A stretch of DNA of 64,000 bases. It comes from Aureibacter tunicatorum. Its GTDB lineage: Bacteria > Bacteroidota > Bacteroidia > Cytophagales > Cyclobacteriaceae. Under the pieces are notes generated by a model. It did not search any database, was not told the origin of the DNA, and saw nothing but the letters and a program-made list of their open reading frames with translations. The position numbers and the translations under genes were made by a program. Of the stretch, positions 27,079-35,818 are shown one piece after another (the first letter of the stretch is position 1; every line of letters begins with the position of its first letter). Location of the stretch: assembly GCF_036492635.1 (NCBI RefSeq), contig NZ_AP025306.1, positions 248,001 to 312,000 of the forward strand, read 5' to 3'.

Positions 27079-27570
27079 ATGATTACTTCATTTTTAAAAA
27101 GGCTATTCAATAGAAAGCAATATCTTTCTGACTCTATGAATATTGAGAAAGAATTCAGAAGAGTTGAAAAAGAGGATAAGGAGAGGACAGCTTCTTTTTT
27201 AACAGAAAATCCTGATGTCAATAATTGGGTAGGGAGTGATTTTGAAAGTATAATCAGAAAGAAAGATTACGTACAGTTCGGAGATGAGTTTGATATTCCT
27301 TTAGAGTGTTGGGATGAGGCAATGTCGCCCGGCTCTATGGAACATGTCGTTGAGAAGAGAGGCGAGTGGACTTATTATATTGTTGATGGAGATGAGTATA
27401 CTTACGATACAGAATTTGTAGGTATTGTGGTGTATTTCAATGATGAGATATTATATCCAAAAGCAAGGAAAATACTTGAAGAAATCTCCAAAAGCATCGA
27501 ACGCGTTTCTGGTAAAGATGTGGAGATAATATTAAACTGTGCACATGATCATAGATATAGGATTAGGTAA
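27079..27570 (+). CDS. Hypothetical acidic protein
   Basis: 163 residues from ATG 27079, chosen because the in-frame extension to 27034 overlaps the previous gene and adds nothing typical. It starts MITSFLKRLFNRKQYL, so may be peripheral to the membrane, and continues as an acidic alpha/beta domain (WTYYIVDGDEYTYDTEFVGI, VVYFNDEILYPKARKILEEI). No family recognised. Middle gene of the three-gene set 26135-28222. Confidence 0.6.
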   Translation: MITSFLKRLFNRKQYLSDSMNIEKEFRRVEKEDKERTASFLTENPDVNNWVGSDFESIIRKKDYVQFGDEFDIPLECWDEAMSPGSMEHVVEKRGEWTYYIVDGDEYTYDTEFVGIVVYFNDEILYPKARKILEEISKSIERVSGKDVEIILNCAHDHRYRIR

Positions 27571-27580
27571 ATCATTAAAA

Positions 27581-28222
27581 ATGGTAAGAACTTTATTTTT
27601 CTGTATTATTTTTAGTTTGATTTATTCTGTGGAGTCATTTTCGCAGATTAAAAAGGCGGTTTTTCATTCGATGGGCTTATCAGATACAACAAAATATAAT
27701 GGTTTTATTAATTCAATATTGATTTGCGAAGATCTGTCGGATAACTCAGTCCGTTATTCATATAGTTTTGATGAAAATTGTAAGCTGATTTTGGAATATG
27801 ATAGTCAAAAACAAACAATTTTTGGACATGAGTTGATTTGTGCTGACTTTGAAGATTACAGAAAATCCTATGAGCTTGATTCGATGATAGATATTCAATT
27901 AGGAAATGATATTCTTGAAGTTTACAAGTTTGTTGCCAGAGATCAATCATCTTGTTTTATTCCAAAGTGTGTAATATCAACTATTTTTTTCACAAGGGAG
28001 TATGGAGTTTTAGATTTTTTTCCTCGAGATTATAGTCATACACTTTCATTAGTGAGATTTGAAGGGAAAGATATGACAGAAGTATTTGAAAAATTAAAAG
28101 CTCAAACCGAATTTTATCTTAATCCTTTGGATGAATATGAAAAAAGAAAAATTAATCTAAATATAAAAATTATTGATGTACCAGAGGAGGAGTTGAAAGA
28201 GGAGGTTGATTTTTTTAAATAA
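27581..28222 (+). CDS. Secreted hypothetical protein
   Basis: 213 residues from ATG 27581, which gives the signal peptide MVRTLFFCIIFSLIYSVESF SQ. The body is mixed, with two Cys pairs (CEDL, CKL, CADF, CFIPKC). No recognised domain. Starts 10 bp after the preceding gene. Its 3' end faces the 971-residue kinase-like gene, 42 bp away. Confidence 0.62.
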   Translation: MVRTLFFCIIFSLIYSVESFSQIKKAVFHSMGLSDTTKYNGFINSILICEDLSDNSVRYSYSFDENCKLILEYDSQKQTIFGHELICADFEDYRKSYELDSMIDIQLGNDILEVYKFVARDQSSCFIPKCVISTIFFTREYGVLDFFPRDYSHTLSLVRFEGKDMTEVFEKLKAQTEFYLNPLDEYEKRKINLNIKIIDVPEEELKEEVDFFK

Positions 28223-28264
28223 TCAGAGAAGCTCTATTTCAAGTGCATAATAGATTATTTCGTA

Positions 28265-31180
28265 TTATTCTACTCCTGTTATGGTTGATTTTGCTTCTGC
28301 CAAAGCTATCACTAGTTCGTCATACCCTACTTCATGTATCATTTGTGTGATCAACTGCCATCCAGTCACCAGATTATTCACTTCATGTTCCGAGCCGGAT
28401 ATATTCACCCATCTTAAAGTTTCAATGACGCTGCCTTTGCTGATAAGGTTCAGCAAGCCTTCCACAAAACCAATATCCAAAGCTAGAAAAGACGGAAATC
28501 TCGCTCCCTCTAATTCTCCCATCAAAAAGTGTTTATTCAGCATATTATGCGAGCTTTGGCCGGCAATAAAATCCTTTAGAAATAATCGAAGCAATTCGAC
28601 AAGTTCACGGTATTTATTTACTGTAAAAGAATCCACAAAATCATAATTAATACATTTGTCTTTTATGCTTGTCACTAGTCTTTCGAAATCGGGATCTTCT
28701 TGCCCATTTTGCGAAAATTTGGCATAAGCCGTTGGGTTGATTACTTCCAACAATTGATACAGACCAACTGCATGAATGGAGTTGTCTATCGCTGAAACCA
28801 CTGGATCATGAAGTTCCATGGTTGGAAATCCTTTTTGTTCATTTTTATGAAAGCTTGCATTGAATAAGACATTGCCTCCATGTATTCTTTTTTTCAACCG
28901 GTCATGATTGCCCATCCAAAGGTCATAAGCAAACAGTTCTCCCAAAGCCGCCATCACTTTAGGGTTGGAGAGCATGTTATATCTATGATAGCTTGGCGAT
29001 GGCCCTTTGACGCTTCTAACTTCTTTCATCGTGTAACCGGGAGCTCTTTCCATGACCATCGCTGGATATTGGCTTCTCATAGCGTTCACACGTTGCACAT
29101 CTTCGCAAAGAGCACCTAGCTCAGGCGCTCTTTGCATAAAATCGCCTAAGGCACGCATTTGAGTTCCGCCTTTGCGGAGTATTTGCGTTTTAGGTGCGGT
29201 AACTCTTTTGCCTATCAGATTCAATAGATTGCTGGCTAAACTCTCTCTCTCCGGATTTCCGGCAAATGAACTTTCTGTGCTCTTATCAGTAATAAATTTC
29301 ACATATAATATGCGCGCCAATTGTTCGCACTTGCTGTTCATCTCTTCGACAATGCCTATGAACGCGGACATTTGTGAAGCTTGTTCTCCTTGCAGAAGAC
29401 CAGTTGCTAAAGTGCCTTTGAGCATTACATTTCTACCCATATGTAGAAATTTATTGGATTTGTTCATCCTGCTATTTAGTTCCGAGAGCCTTTTTTGGTA
29501 AGTTTCCCTTTGCCAAGCAACTTCTTCTTTAGAATATCTATAGGATGACTCTTCTAGTGTCAGGCCTTTATTGAAGAAGCTTAGCAACTTGATGACCTCT
29601 TCAAAGTTTTGCGCTGTTTCTGTGGGGAGGAATGGCAGAAACTCAATTTCCTGTACTTTGCGAATGCAGTTTTCTTGCAGTTCCTTGATATCTTTCAAGA
29701 GCATGTCATGCTGTTTGTCCAAAGCATGTATTTTATACACTTTGCCATAGACGCCTTGACTGCTGAGTGGCGACATGGTAAACGGCAACAAGCATTCTGG
29801 ATTTAAATCCATATCCGGGTTCAATAGAGCAGAAACCGAAAATTGACCTCCAAAAGGATATGTCATCGTCGGAGCGTGGACAGGCACGACATCTTTGCTC
29901 TCCGACGCAGGCATCGGCAAGGATACTTCGAGCATTGAATAAAACGAAGGATGGTTTTCTTTTTTGGCTTTACTGCCAACCCTCACCCAATCACTTGGCA
30001 ATTGACTGCAAGTAAGATCATCTATATCTTCCATCAAGCATTCCAAATGCCTGAAGTGCTGGTAGTCTTCATCAATTAAATAACTTATTCCGGCTTCTTC
30101 ATGAAAGTCTCTGTAGAGATTCAACGCTTCAGGGGAGTGTTTTTGTTTTTTTTTCTTTTTGGGCAAAGGAAATGCGCAATCAAGCATTTGCTGTAAAAAC
30201 AACAAAGCCGGAGGAACAAAACCCCAAGAAGCATCGCCTTTGAATTTTACTCCATGCACTTCGCTCATCCAACCAGTGTCTATGTCTAATGGTATTGTTA
30301 AGGAGGGTTGCCTGTTCTTCATTCCACTAGACATAGGTTCAGGCCAATCAAAATCATATTTAGTCCATTCGATTTTTATTTTTATAGCACGACTGCTTAA
30401 TTCTACAAAAAATTTGAAACCTGAATTATAACGTATAAGTTGTGCTGTCCATCGTTTTACCCTTCCTTCCAGTTTCTTTTTCGCTTTCTCAGACAGTCCC
30501 TCGGGAAATGAAAAGTCAAACACTTCATTTACTTGCATAGGGAGTTGCCGTCCTTTTATTAAAGCATGTTTGCTGTACTCTTCCTTGTGCAATTCTTGAG
30601 ATAAGGGAAGTTTGATATTAAGTCTTTCACATTGTTGAATCAGCCAGCCATATTCGGTTTCAAGCTCCTCTAAAAAATCTTGATACAACTGGCTTTGGGG
30701 AAAAGAATGTTTAGGTCCTTTAAACGCTTGTTGAGGAACAGGATATTCTCCTTGCAATTGAAAAAATGACTGTTCGATGTCAAAAAGTGTTTGGTAGATT
30801 CTTGTTAGAATGCTCTCTTTTGCTTCATAATTTTTTCTGCTTTGATTAGGTTTCATTTCTTCTTCTTTCAATACCTCTTTTAAAAAAATGAGACCATCCA
30901 GACTTTGGCATAATCGGGGCAATGGACTCTTTGAATCTGTTTTTGGTTTTGCCTTAGTTGGAAAGCTCATGGCGGACATTCCCAGTTCCAAGCTTGAGGC
31001 ATCCAGGCTTGTGGATTGCAAGAAAAATGATCTCCGAAATTGTTCAGAGCTCATCATGCATTGAATAGGGCTAGAATGATAAATTTGTGTAGATGGCATG
31101 AGAGGAGGAGCTAAGCTTAAGCCTTTGCGCTGGGTTTTGGCATTATTACTAATAGTTTGTCTCCACTGATTTAAAAACAT
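28265..31180 (-). CDS. Large PIQ-leader protein with AFK/PI-kinase-like domain (candidate injected effector)
   Basis: 971 residues, no signal peptide or TM segment. N-terminus (1-90): Ser/Pro-rich, disordered, with a PIQ motif at 38-40 (IYHSSPIQC). Middle (~90-570): helical, unassigned. C-terminal ~580-930 resembles the actin-fragmin kinase/PI3K-PI4K kinase fold: ASNLLNLIGKRVTAPKTQIL (helix and strand before the hinge), MVMERAPGYTMKE (hinge), LFAYDLWMGNHDR (catalytic loop, D760), GGNVLF (metal-binding Asn 770), VSAIDNSIH (DFG-equivalent Asp ~799). All kinase-like catalytic positions look intact. N-terminal PIQ leaders of this sort occur, to my knowledge, in cargo proteins of contractile injection systems of Bacteroidota; no such apparatus is in the window. 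A eukaryote-like phosphotransferase aimed at host proteins or lipids is an inference. Confidence 0.68.
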   Translation of the reverse strand: MFLNQWRQTISNNAKTQRKGLSLAPPLMPSTQIYHSSPIQCMMSSEQFRRSFFLQSTSLDASSLELGMSAMSFPTKAKPKTDSKSPLPRLCQSLDGLIFLKEVLKEEEMKPNQSRKNYEAKESILTRIYQTLFDIEQSFFQLQGEYPVPQQAFKGPKHSFPQSQLYQDFLEELETEYGWLIQQCERLNIKLPLSQELHKEEYSKHALIKGRQLPMQVNEVFDFSFPEGLSEKAKKKLEGRVKRWTAQLIRYNSGFKFFVELSSRAIKIKIEWTKYDFDWPEPMSSGMKNRQPSLTIPLDIDTGWMSEVHGVKFKGDASWGFVPPALLFLQQMLDCAFPLPKKKKKQKHSPEALNLYRDFHEEAGISYLIDEDYQHFRHLECLMEDIDDLTCSQLPSDWVRVGSKAKKENHPSFYSMLEVSLPMPASESKDVVPVHAPTMTYPFGGQFSVSALLNPDMDLNPECLLPFTMSPLSSQGVYGKVYKIHALDKQHDMLLKDIKELQENCIRKVQEIEFLPFLPTETAQNFEEVIKLLSFFNKGLTLEESSYRYSKEEVAWQRETYQKRLSELNSRMNKSNKFLHMGRNVMLKGTLATGLLQGEQASQMSAFIGIVEEMNSKCEQLARILYVKFITDKSTESSFAGNPERESLASNLLNLIGKRVTAPKTQILRKGGTQMRALGDFMQRAPELGALCEDVQRVNAMRSQYPAMVMERAPGYTMKEVRSVKGPSPSYHRYNMLSNPKVMAALGELFAYDLWMGNHDRLKKRIHGGNVLFNASFHKNEQKGFPTMELHDPVVSAIDNSIHAVGLYQLLEVINPTAYAKFSQNGQEDPDFERLVTSIKDKCINYDFVDSFTVNKYRELVELLRLFLKDFIAGQSSHNMLNKHFLMGELEGARFPSFLALDIGFVEGLLNLISKGSVIETLRWVNISGSEHEVNNLVTGWQLITQMIHEVGYDELVIALAEAKSTITGVE

Positions 31181-31587
31181 GTCAAGAAAAAAACGGCTTC
31201 AGATTTCTATCAAATTTTCGGTAATCTTTTTCAAAATATTAAGCATTTAGCAGGCGTAAAGGTTTATTCAAAGTGAGCATTAGCTTTTAAATTAAATCAG
31301 TGTTGCGATCAAATAAATTTAAGGACAGTTTAATATTGCGTTGAGTTGTCGAGTTGTTGATGAATAAATTTCTTAATCGAATTGCGATATTTGCTTCCGG
31401 ATTTTCGTAGTATTTTATAATTGAGTGATCGATCAAAAGAAATTTGCTATTTCCAAGTATAAAGTTCTAGCTTGAAAAAAGAGAAATTCTCTTTTTAATA
31501 GGCCGAAGAGGGATGTTTTGTAAACTATCTCTGAGGTTAGAAATATGAAAATAATTTTAATTAAACACTAACCCAAAGCTTGTCCAA
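31181..31587. other. Divergent intergenic region between kinase-like gene and Crp regulator
   Basis: About 400 bp, A/T-rich, no coding frame. Should contain promoters of both flanking genes. I saw no strong palindrome of the Crp type (TGTGA-N6-TCACA) and no clear hairpin. Confidence 0.4.
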
Positions 31588-32160
31588 ATGCAGACAGAAG
31601 ATAAGATTCAACAGTTTTTTAAGGAGAAGTTCCCTTTTAATCAAGAAGGTTTGCAGGAGTTTTCAGATTCATTTGTTTCCAAGTCGTATCACAAGGGAAA
31701 GATGATAATTCAGGCGAATTCTGTTGTGCACAATTTAATTTTTTTGGATGAAGGCGTGATAAGAGAGTATTTTGCAAAAGATGATCGAGAGATGAACACC
31801 AATTTTTACACTAGGCCTCAGTTTGTCAATGATTTTTTCACCTTTACGAATGCTATTCCGACCAAAAGAAACCTTGAATGTCTCAGCGATGTCAAAACGC
31901 GGGAAATGAGCATGAGCAAGTTCAATGAATTTATGATGAAATACAGTTGCGGGAAGAGCTTTGTGGACGATATTTTTAACGAGCTTATTGAAATCAAGGA
32001 AGAGGAAGAGTTCAAGCATTTTAGTTTGACTCCCGACGAACTGTACTTGGATCTAATGAAAAATAAGCCGGAATGGTTTCAGGAAATACCGCTTTATCAT
32101 ATTGCATCCTACCTCAGAATGACTCCGGAGACGCTTAGCCGTATTCGAAAAAGAGTTTAA
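31588..32160 (+). CDS. Crp/Fnr-family transcriptional regulator
   Basis: 190 residues. Cyclic-nucleotide-binding-like beta-roll at ~12-115 (FSDSFVSKSYHKGKMIIQAN, LIFLDEGVIREYF), helix C ~115-140, and a short C-terminal HTH (~158-190: YLDLMKNKPEWFQEIPLYHI, ASYLRMTPETLSRIRKR). The cNMP pocket lacks the usual RxSL-type arginine pair, as in many Bacteroidota paralogues that bind no cyclic nucleotide. Two metallo-beta-lactamase-fold genes follow on the same strand and are likely targets. Confidence 0.88.
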   Translation: MQTEDKIQQFFKEKFPFNQEGLQEFSDSFVSKSYHKGKMIIQANSVVHNLIFLDEGVIREYFAKDDREMNTNFYTRPQFVNDFFTFTNAIPTKRNLECLSDVKTREMSMSKFNEFMMKYSCGKSFVDDIFNELIEIKEEEEFKHFSLTPDELYLDLMKNKPEWFQEIPLYHIASYLRMTPETLSRIRKRV

Positions 32161-32303
32161 GTTCTTTCTTGATTTGAATCAAGGCGCAAGAAAGAAGCTT
32201 GCCGTAGCTTTGTATTCATAATCGAGGAGCTAATATGTTTGATAAATATTTCAAACGAATCTTCTTGATAATTTACTCGCTTGCTAACCAAAAGGAGAAA
32301 ATT

Positions 32304-32960
32304 ATGAATGAGATCGAAAAATTAAGATTGGATGGAGAGATTCCGATGAATTGTTATGTGCTTGCTCGCAATAACGAGTGCTTTATCATTGATCCGGGAT
32401 ATCAAAAAGAGCTTATTCAAGAATATGTAGATTCGAAAGGCTATACTGTCAAAGGTATTTTGCTGACGCATGCTCATATTGATCATATCGAGGCACTGGA
32501 TTGCTATGATGTGCCTGTTTATCTGCATGAAAAAGAATATGAAATCTTAATTGATAATTATAATAATGGTTTTGAGTTCTTTGGCAAACTTCCAAACTAT
32601 TCATTTGAATCATTGGATATCAGATTGGTGAATGAAGATAGTGAATTGAACATCGGTGGCGAGAAAATCGAAATAATTCTTACGCCCGGACATACCATCG
32701 GAAGCGTGTGTTACGTGATAGGACACGATATTTATTCAGGAGACACTTTATTCGAAGCGACAGTCGGCAAGTGGGATCGTCCAACAGGAAATGTCGAGGA
32801 ATTGAGAGTGTCTGTTTTAAAATTGATAAATACACAGCCTGACTATATGTTGGTTCATCCCGGACATGGAAGAAGCACGACGATAGGTGTAGAAAAACAA
32901 ATCAATCCATTTTACATAAAATGGTCACAAGAGGAATTGTACTCGCATTTAGAAAAATAA
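32304..32960 (+). CDS. Metallo-beta-lactamase-fold hydrolase (glyoxalase II-like)
   Basis: 218 residues from ATG 32304. A good ribosome-binding site, AAAGGAG at about 32290, 7 nt before this ATG, decides the start against the in-frame upstream ATG 32235. The binuclear metal site is present: THAHIDH (H56, H58, D60, H61), TPGHTIGS (H130), SGDTLF (D147) and VHPGHG (H188). Closest in layout to the glyoxalase II / YcbL-like thioester hydrolases. Probably under the Crp-like regulator upstream. Confidence 0.88.
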   Translation: MNEIEKLRLDGEIPMNCYVLARNNECFIIDPGYQKELIQEYVDSKGYTVKGILLTHAHIDHIEALDCYDVPVYLHEKEYEILIDNYNNGFEFFGKLPNYSFESLDIRLVNEDSELNIGGEKIEIILTPGHTIGSVCYVIGHDIYSGDTLFEATVGKWDRPTGNVEELRVSVLKLINTQPDYMLVHPGHGRSTTIGVEKQINPFYIKWSQEELYSHLEK

Positions 32961-33009
32961 AAAATCGCATATCAAGAATTAATTCTTTTCAACACATCAA
33001 ACCAATAAT

Positions 33010-33046
33010 AACTACACAGTTTTTGGAGAGCCACTACTGTGTGGTT
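33010..33046 (+). promoter_or_regulatory. Hairpin in the leader of the UlaG-like gene
   Basis: Stem AACTACACAG (33010-33019) / CTGTGTGGTT (33037-33046) with one G-T pair and a 17-nt loop, 30 bp before the next ATG, no T-run. Could be an operator or leader structure. Confidence 0.3.
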
Positions 33047-33076
33047 GAAATCTAGAAACTTCAAAAAATACATATC

Positions 33077-33838
33077 ATGAAACTTCATCATTTAAGAAAC
33101 GCGACTTTAGTAATCGAATATAAAGACAAAGTGGTATTGGTGGATCCGATGCTTGGAGCCAAAGGTACATCTTTGCCATTTACCTTGTTTAGATTCAAGC
33201 CCAGAAGAAATCCATTGGTGGATCTGCCTGAGTCTGATGAAATTTTGAATAAAGTGACTCACTGTCTAGTGACGCATTTGCACCCTGATCATTTGGATAA
33301 AGATGCGGAAATATTTTTAAAGGAAAAAAATATTCCCGTGACAACGAGCATTGATCATGCCTCAGAACTGATCAAAAGGGGATTGAATGTAACTCAAAAA
33401 TTGGAATATTGGAAAGAAGAGGAGTTTTTAGGAGGAAAAATCACAGGAATACCAGCCATACACGGATATGGATTTATTTCAAAGCCAATGGGACATGTGG
33501 TCGGATTTTATATTGAAATGCCTGAAGAAAAATCTATATATATCAGCGCGGACACTGTTTATACTGAGCATGTTGATAAAGTGCTTCATGAAATGAAGCC
33601 GGATATCTCCGTGGTCGCTTGCGGAACGGCGCAATTGGACTTTGGAAAGCCTTTGTTGATGACTATGGATGACATTATCAAATTTGTTAAAAATTCACCA
33701 AACCAAGTATTGGCTAATCACTTGGAAGCGCTTAATCATTGCCCGACGACAAGAGCTCAATTAAAAATAGAGCTTGATAAGCATGGATTGCTGGAAAAAG
33801 TATTTATCCCAAATGATGGTGAGAGCAAAGATTATTAA
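33077..33838 (+). CDS. Metallo-beta-lactamase-fold hydrolase, UlaG-like
   Basis: 253 residues, cytoplasmic. VTHLHPDHLD (H67, H69, D71, H72) is the metal motif; ISADTVY provides the bridging Asp and LANHLEALNHC the last His. The order and the LVDPMLG strand after the first residues fit the UlaG/'metal-dependent hydrolase' (beta-lactamase_3/2) group rather than glyoxalase II. Substrate unknown. Lies 116 bp after another MBL gene and is followed by a hairpin. Confidence 0.86.
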   Translation: MKLHHLRNATLVIEYKDKVVLVDPMLGAKGTSLPFTLFRFKPRRNPLVDLPESDEILNKVTHCLVTHLHPDHLDKDAEIFLKEKNIPVTTSIDHASELIKRGLNVTQKLEYWKEEEFLGGKITGIPAIHGYGFISKPMGHVVGFYIEMPEEKSIYISADTVYTEHVDKVLHEMKPDISVVACGTAQLDFGKPLLMTMDDIIKFVKNSPNQVLANHLEALNHCPTTRAQLKIELDKHGLLEKVFIPNDGESKDY

Positions 33839-33846
33839 AGCTGATA

Positions 33847-33877
33847 AGCTGTAGCGGAGTATGTCTCCGTTACAGCT
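33847..33877 (+). terminator. Hairpin after the UlaG-like gene
   Basis: Thirteen-bp stem AGCTGTAGCGGAG / CTCCGTTACAGCT (33847-33859 and 33865-33877), one G-T pair, 5-nt loop. T-run is weak (AAATGTTTT). Convergent genes flank it. Confidence 0.65.
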
Positions 33878-33899
33878 AAATGTTTTGCTTTAAAATTGG

Positions 33900-34454
33900 T
33901 TATTTAAGCTTATTGAAATCGTATTTGATTTTATAAAGTACAAGTATAGGTGTTATTATTTTATAATTTTTCATTATAAAATTACTTATAATTATAAGTA
34001 AACTAAATATGGTTGTGTATATTCCAGTTTTATATATGCTTTTTCGGGAGTTGTTGGCGATTGATATAGCTTTTTCAGAATCGATTATGATATCCTCGTA
34101 ATGTGCGATACCAAAAAGAAGTATTGTATTATCGTATTGTAGTTTTTCTTTGTCACTTTTTAAAATTTCAAAACTAATTGTTGATCCAGAATCTATGATT
34201 TTATCAAAAGACTCTTCTTTGAATAGATATTGAAAGTCTGCAAGTAATTGAAATTCACATGGATATTTTGATAACTTGAAGTATTGGAGTGTACTTGATC
34301 TGATTGATGGTTTGTTTTGCCATTTTTTTTCAAATTTTCCATTTATCGTAATTAAATTTTTTTTTAAGAAATGATCTTTATTATCTCCTGCAAAGAGAAA
34401 CAATAGACCAATAAATAAAAGCAAAGATTTAATTTTTAATAAATATTCAATCAT
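33900..34454 (-). CDS. Hypothetical two-TM membrane protein
   Basis: 184 residues. Hydrophobic segment at the N-terminus (~8-22: KSLLLFIGLLFLFAG) and another at ~142-160 (TGIYTTIFSLLIIISNF); the loop between is about 110 residues, outside the cell membrane or in the periplasm. No domain recognised. Its A/T-rich codon use is like that of other hypothetical genes nearby. Confidence 0.58.
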   Translation of the reverse strand: MIEYLLKIKSLLLFIGLLFLFAGDNKDHFLKKNLITINGKFEKKWQNKPSIRSSTLQYFKLSKYPCEFQLLADFQYLFKEESFDKIIDSGSTISFEILKSDKEKLQYDNTILLFGIAHYEDIIIDSEKAISIANNSRKSIYKTGIYTTIFSLLIIISNFIMKNYKIITPILVLYKIKYDFNKLK

Positions 34455-34551
34455 ATTTATATTATAATTTTAAACACAAATTAATAATTTACCACAAACT
34501 TCCGACACTTTAAGTATTTTATTTCGTGATAATAATTGTAAAACTTAGCAA

Positions 34552-35790
34552 CTACAGTGTTTGAGATTTCAATACCTCCAAAGCCTTTTCTAAAGCTTCA
34601 TCCTTAAGATTGTTTTTTTGATTGATATAGATTTTGGGAATAAAACTCTCGCGTGGAGCTCCGTTGATATGAAAAAGCTTGGCTGTGGGAAATTGGTAAG
34701 TAAGATCTTGATGGATGAGATCAACTTGGTTTACCTCGCCCATAAGTCTGCGCATTTCTGTTCCGATAATTATAGCTCGACTCATCCCATCCATTCCGAT
34801 CGTTAATCCTTCGCCCATGCTTCCTGTCCATCTACCGACTAATATGATGACAGGCTTTTTGTATGTTCTTCCCCTTGGGCTAACATATTCTTTCCAAGAT
34901 CTCTCAACTTTGGGGCCCTTGTCGTATTTCTCATCAAACTTATGAATTTGATATGCCATTTCTTTTTCGATAAATCGACTCATAATGCCTCTGGCAACAT
35001 AAGAATTGCCTCCGCTGATGGTATTTCTAAGGTCGATGATTAATCCATCCGTTTCCCATAGTTCTTCCAAATGCGCATCAAATTCATTGATGAGTTTATT
35101 GTCATAGAGCTTGTCGTTTATTCTAATGATGCCATAGTTGTCAATTTTTTGTCTGCTTGAAAGTTTCTTTTCGGTTTTGATGGAAATCTGATCAAGGTCC
35201 AGTTCTCTGATGGTATGATCAGGCATCAGCAATGTCAAGATTCTTTTTTGGTCGTATCTTCCGCAAATGACTTTATTGGCTATCCATTCCCTGATTTCTA
35301 AATCAGATTTATCATGGCAGTATGTCGGAAATTCATCAATTGCTTTCTGGAAGTCTTTCCCGTTGATTTCAAGAACTTTCGCTTCTATTATATTCTCATC
35401 AAGATTATTAATCTGACTTGTCCATACATTCTTTATAACGGACTCACCATTGATTTGTCCTAAGTATAATGGCGAATATAGCCTGTAAGAGGAGGAGTTG
35501 TTTCGGTTAAGGCTTATGTGTCCGTCATAAAACTCATTGGTTACATATTCAAAAATCAATAAGGCTTCCTTATCATTTTTTGCAAGTTCTATTTGATGAA
35601 TGTAATGTTCCCGCAAACATTCAAAATCGATGTTTTTGCCATCCAAATAGACATAATGGTTAGCAATCGTTTGGAGCATTTCATTCAGATCTTTTTTTAG
35701 GCTTTTTTTGTCAAGAGGTTTCGTAGTTTGAGCGCTTGCGTTGATTGAAAGGCTTAAATAAAGCAGGGTTAAAGCAATGAGTTTTATCAT
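34552..35790 (-). CDS. S41-family (tail-specific-like) peptidase
   Basis: 412 residues. Signal peptide MIKLIALTLLYLSLSINASA. The catalytic half contains LIIDLRNTISGGNSYVARGI (S41 strand), GRWTGSMGEG with the probable nucleophile Ser and TEMRRLMG after it; a Lys partner is less clear. No PDZ domain is evident. Lies 28 bp after a second S41 gene on the same strand (35819-37336); the two probably form an operon of exported proteases of unknown target. Confidence 0.82.
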   Translation of the reverse strand: MIKLIALTLLYLSLSINASAQTTKPLDKKSLKKDLNEMLQTIANHYVYLDGKNIDFECLREHYIHQIELAKNDKEALLIFEYVTNEFYDGHISLNRNNSSSYRLYSPLYLGQINGESVIKNVWTSQINNLDENIIEAKVLEINGKDFQKAIDEFPTYCHDKSDLEIREWIANKVICGRYDQKRILTLLMPDHTIRELDLDQISIKTEKKLSSRQKIDNYGIIRINDKLYDNKLINEFDAHLEELWETDGLIIDLRNTISGGNSYVARGIMSRFIEKEMAYQIHKFDEKYDKGPKVERSWKEYVSPRGRTYKKPVIILVGRWTGSMGEGLTIGMDGMSRAIIIGTEMRRLMGEVNQVDLIHQDLTYQFPTAKLFHINGAPRESFIPKIYINQKNNLKDEALEKALEVLKSQTL

Positions 35791-35818
35791 ACCGATGAAT
35801 AAAAATAGTTGATGGTAT

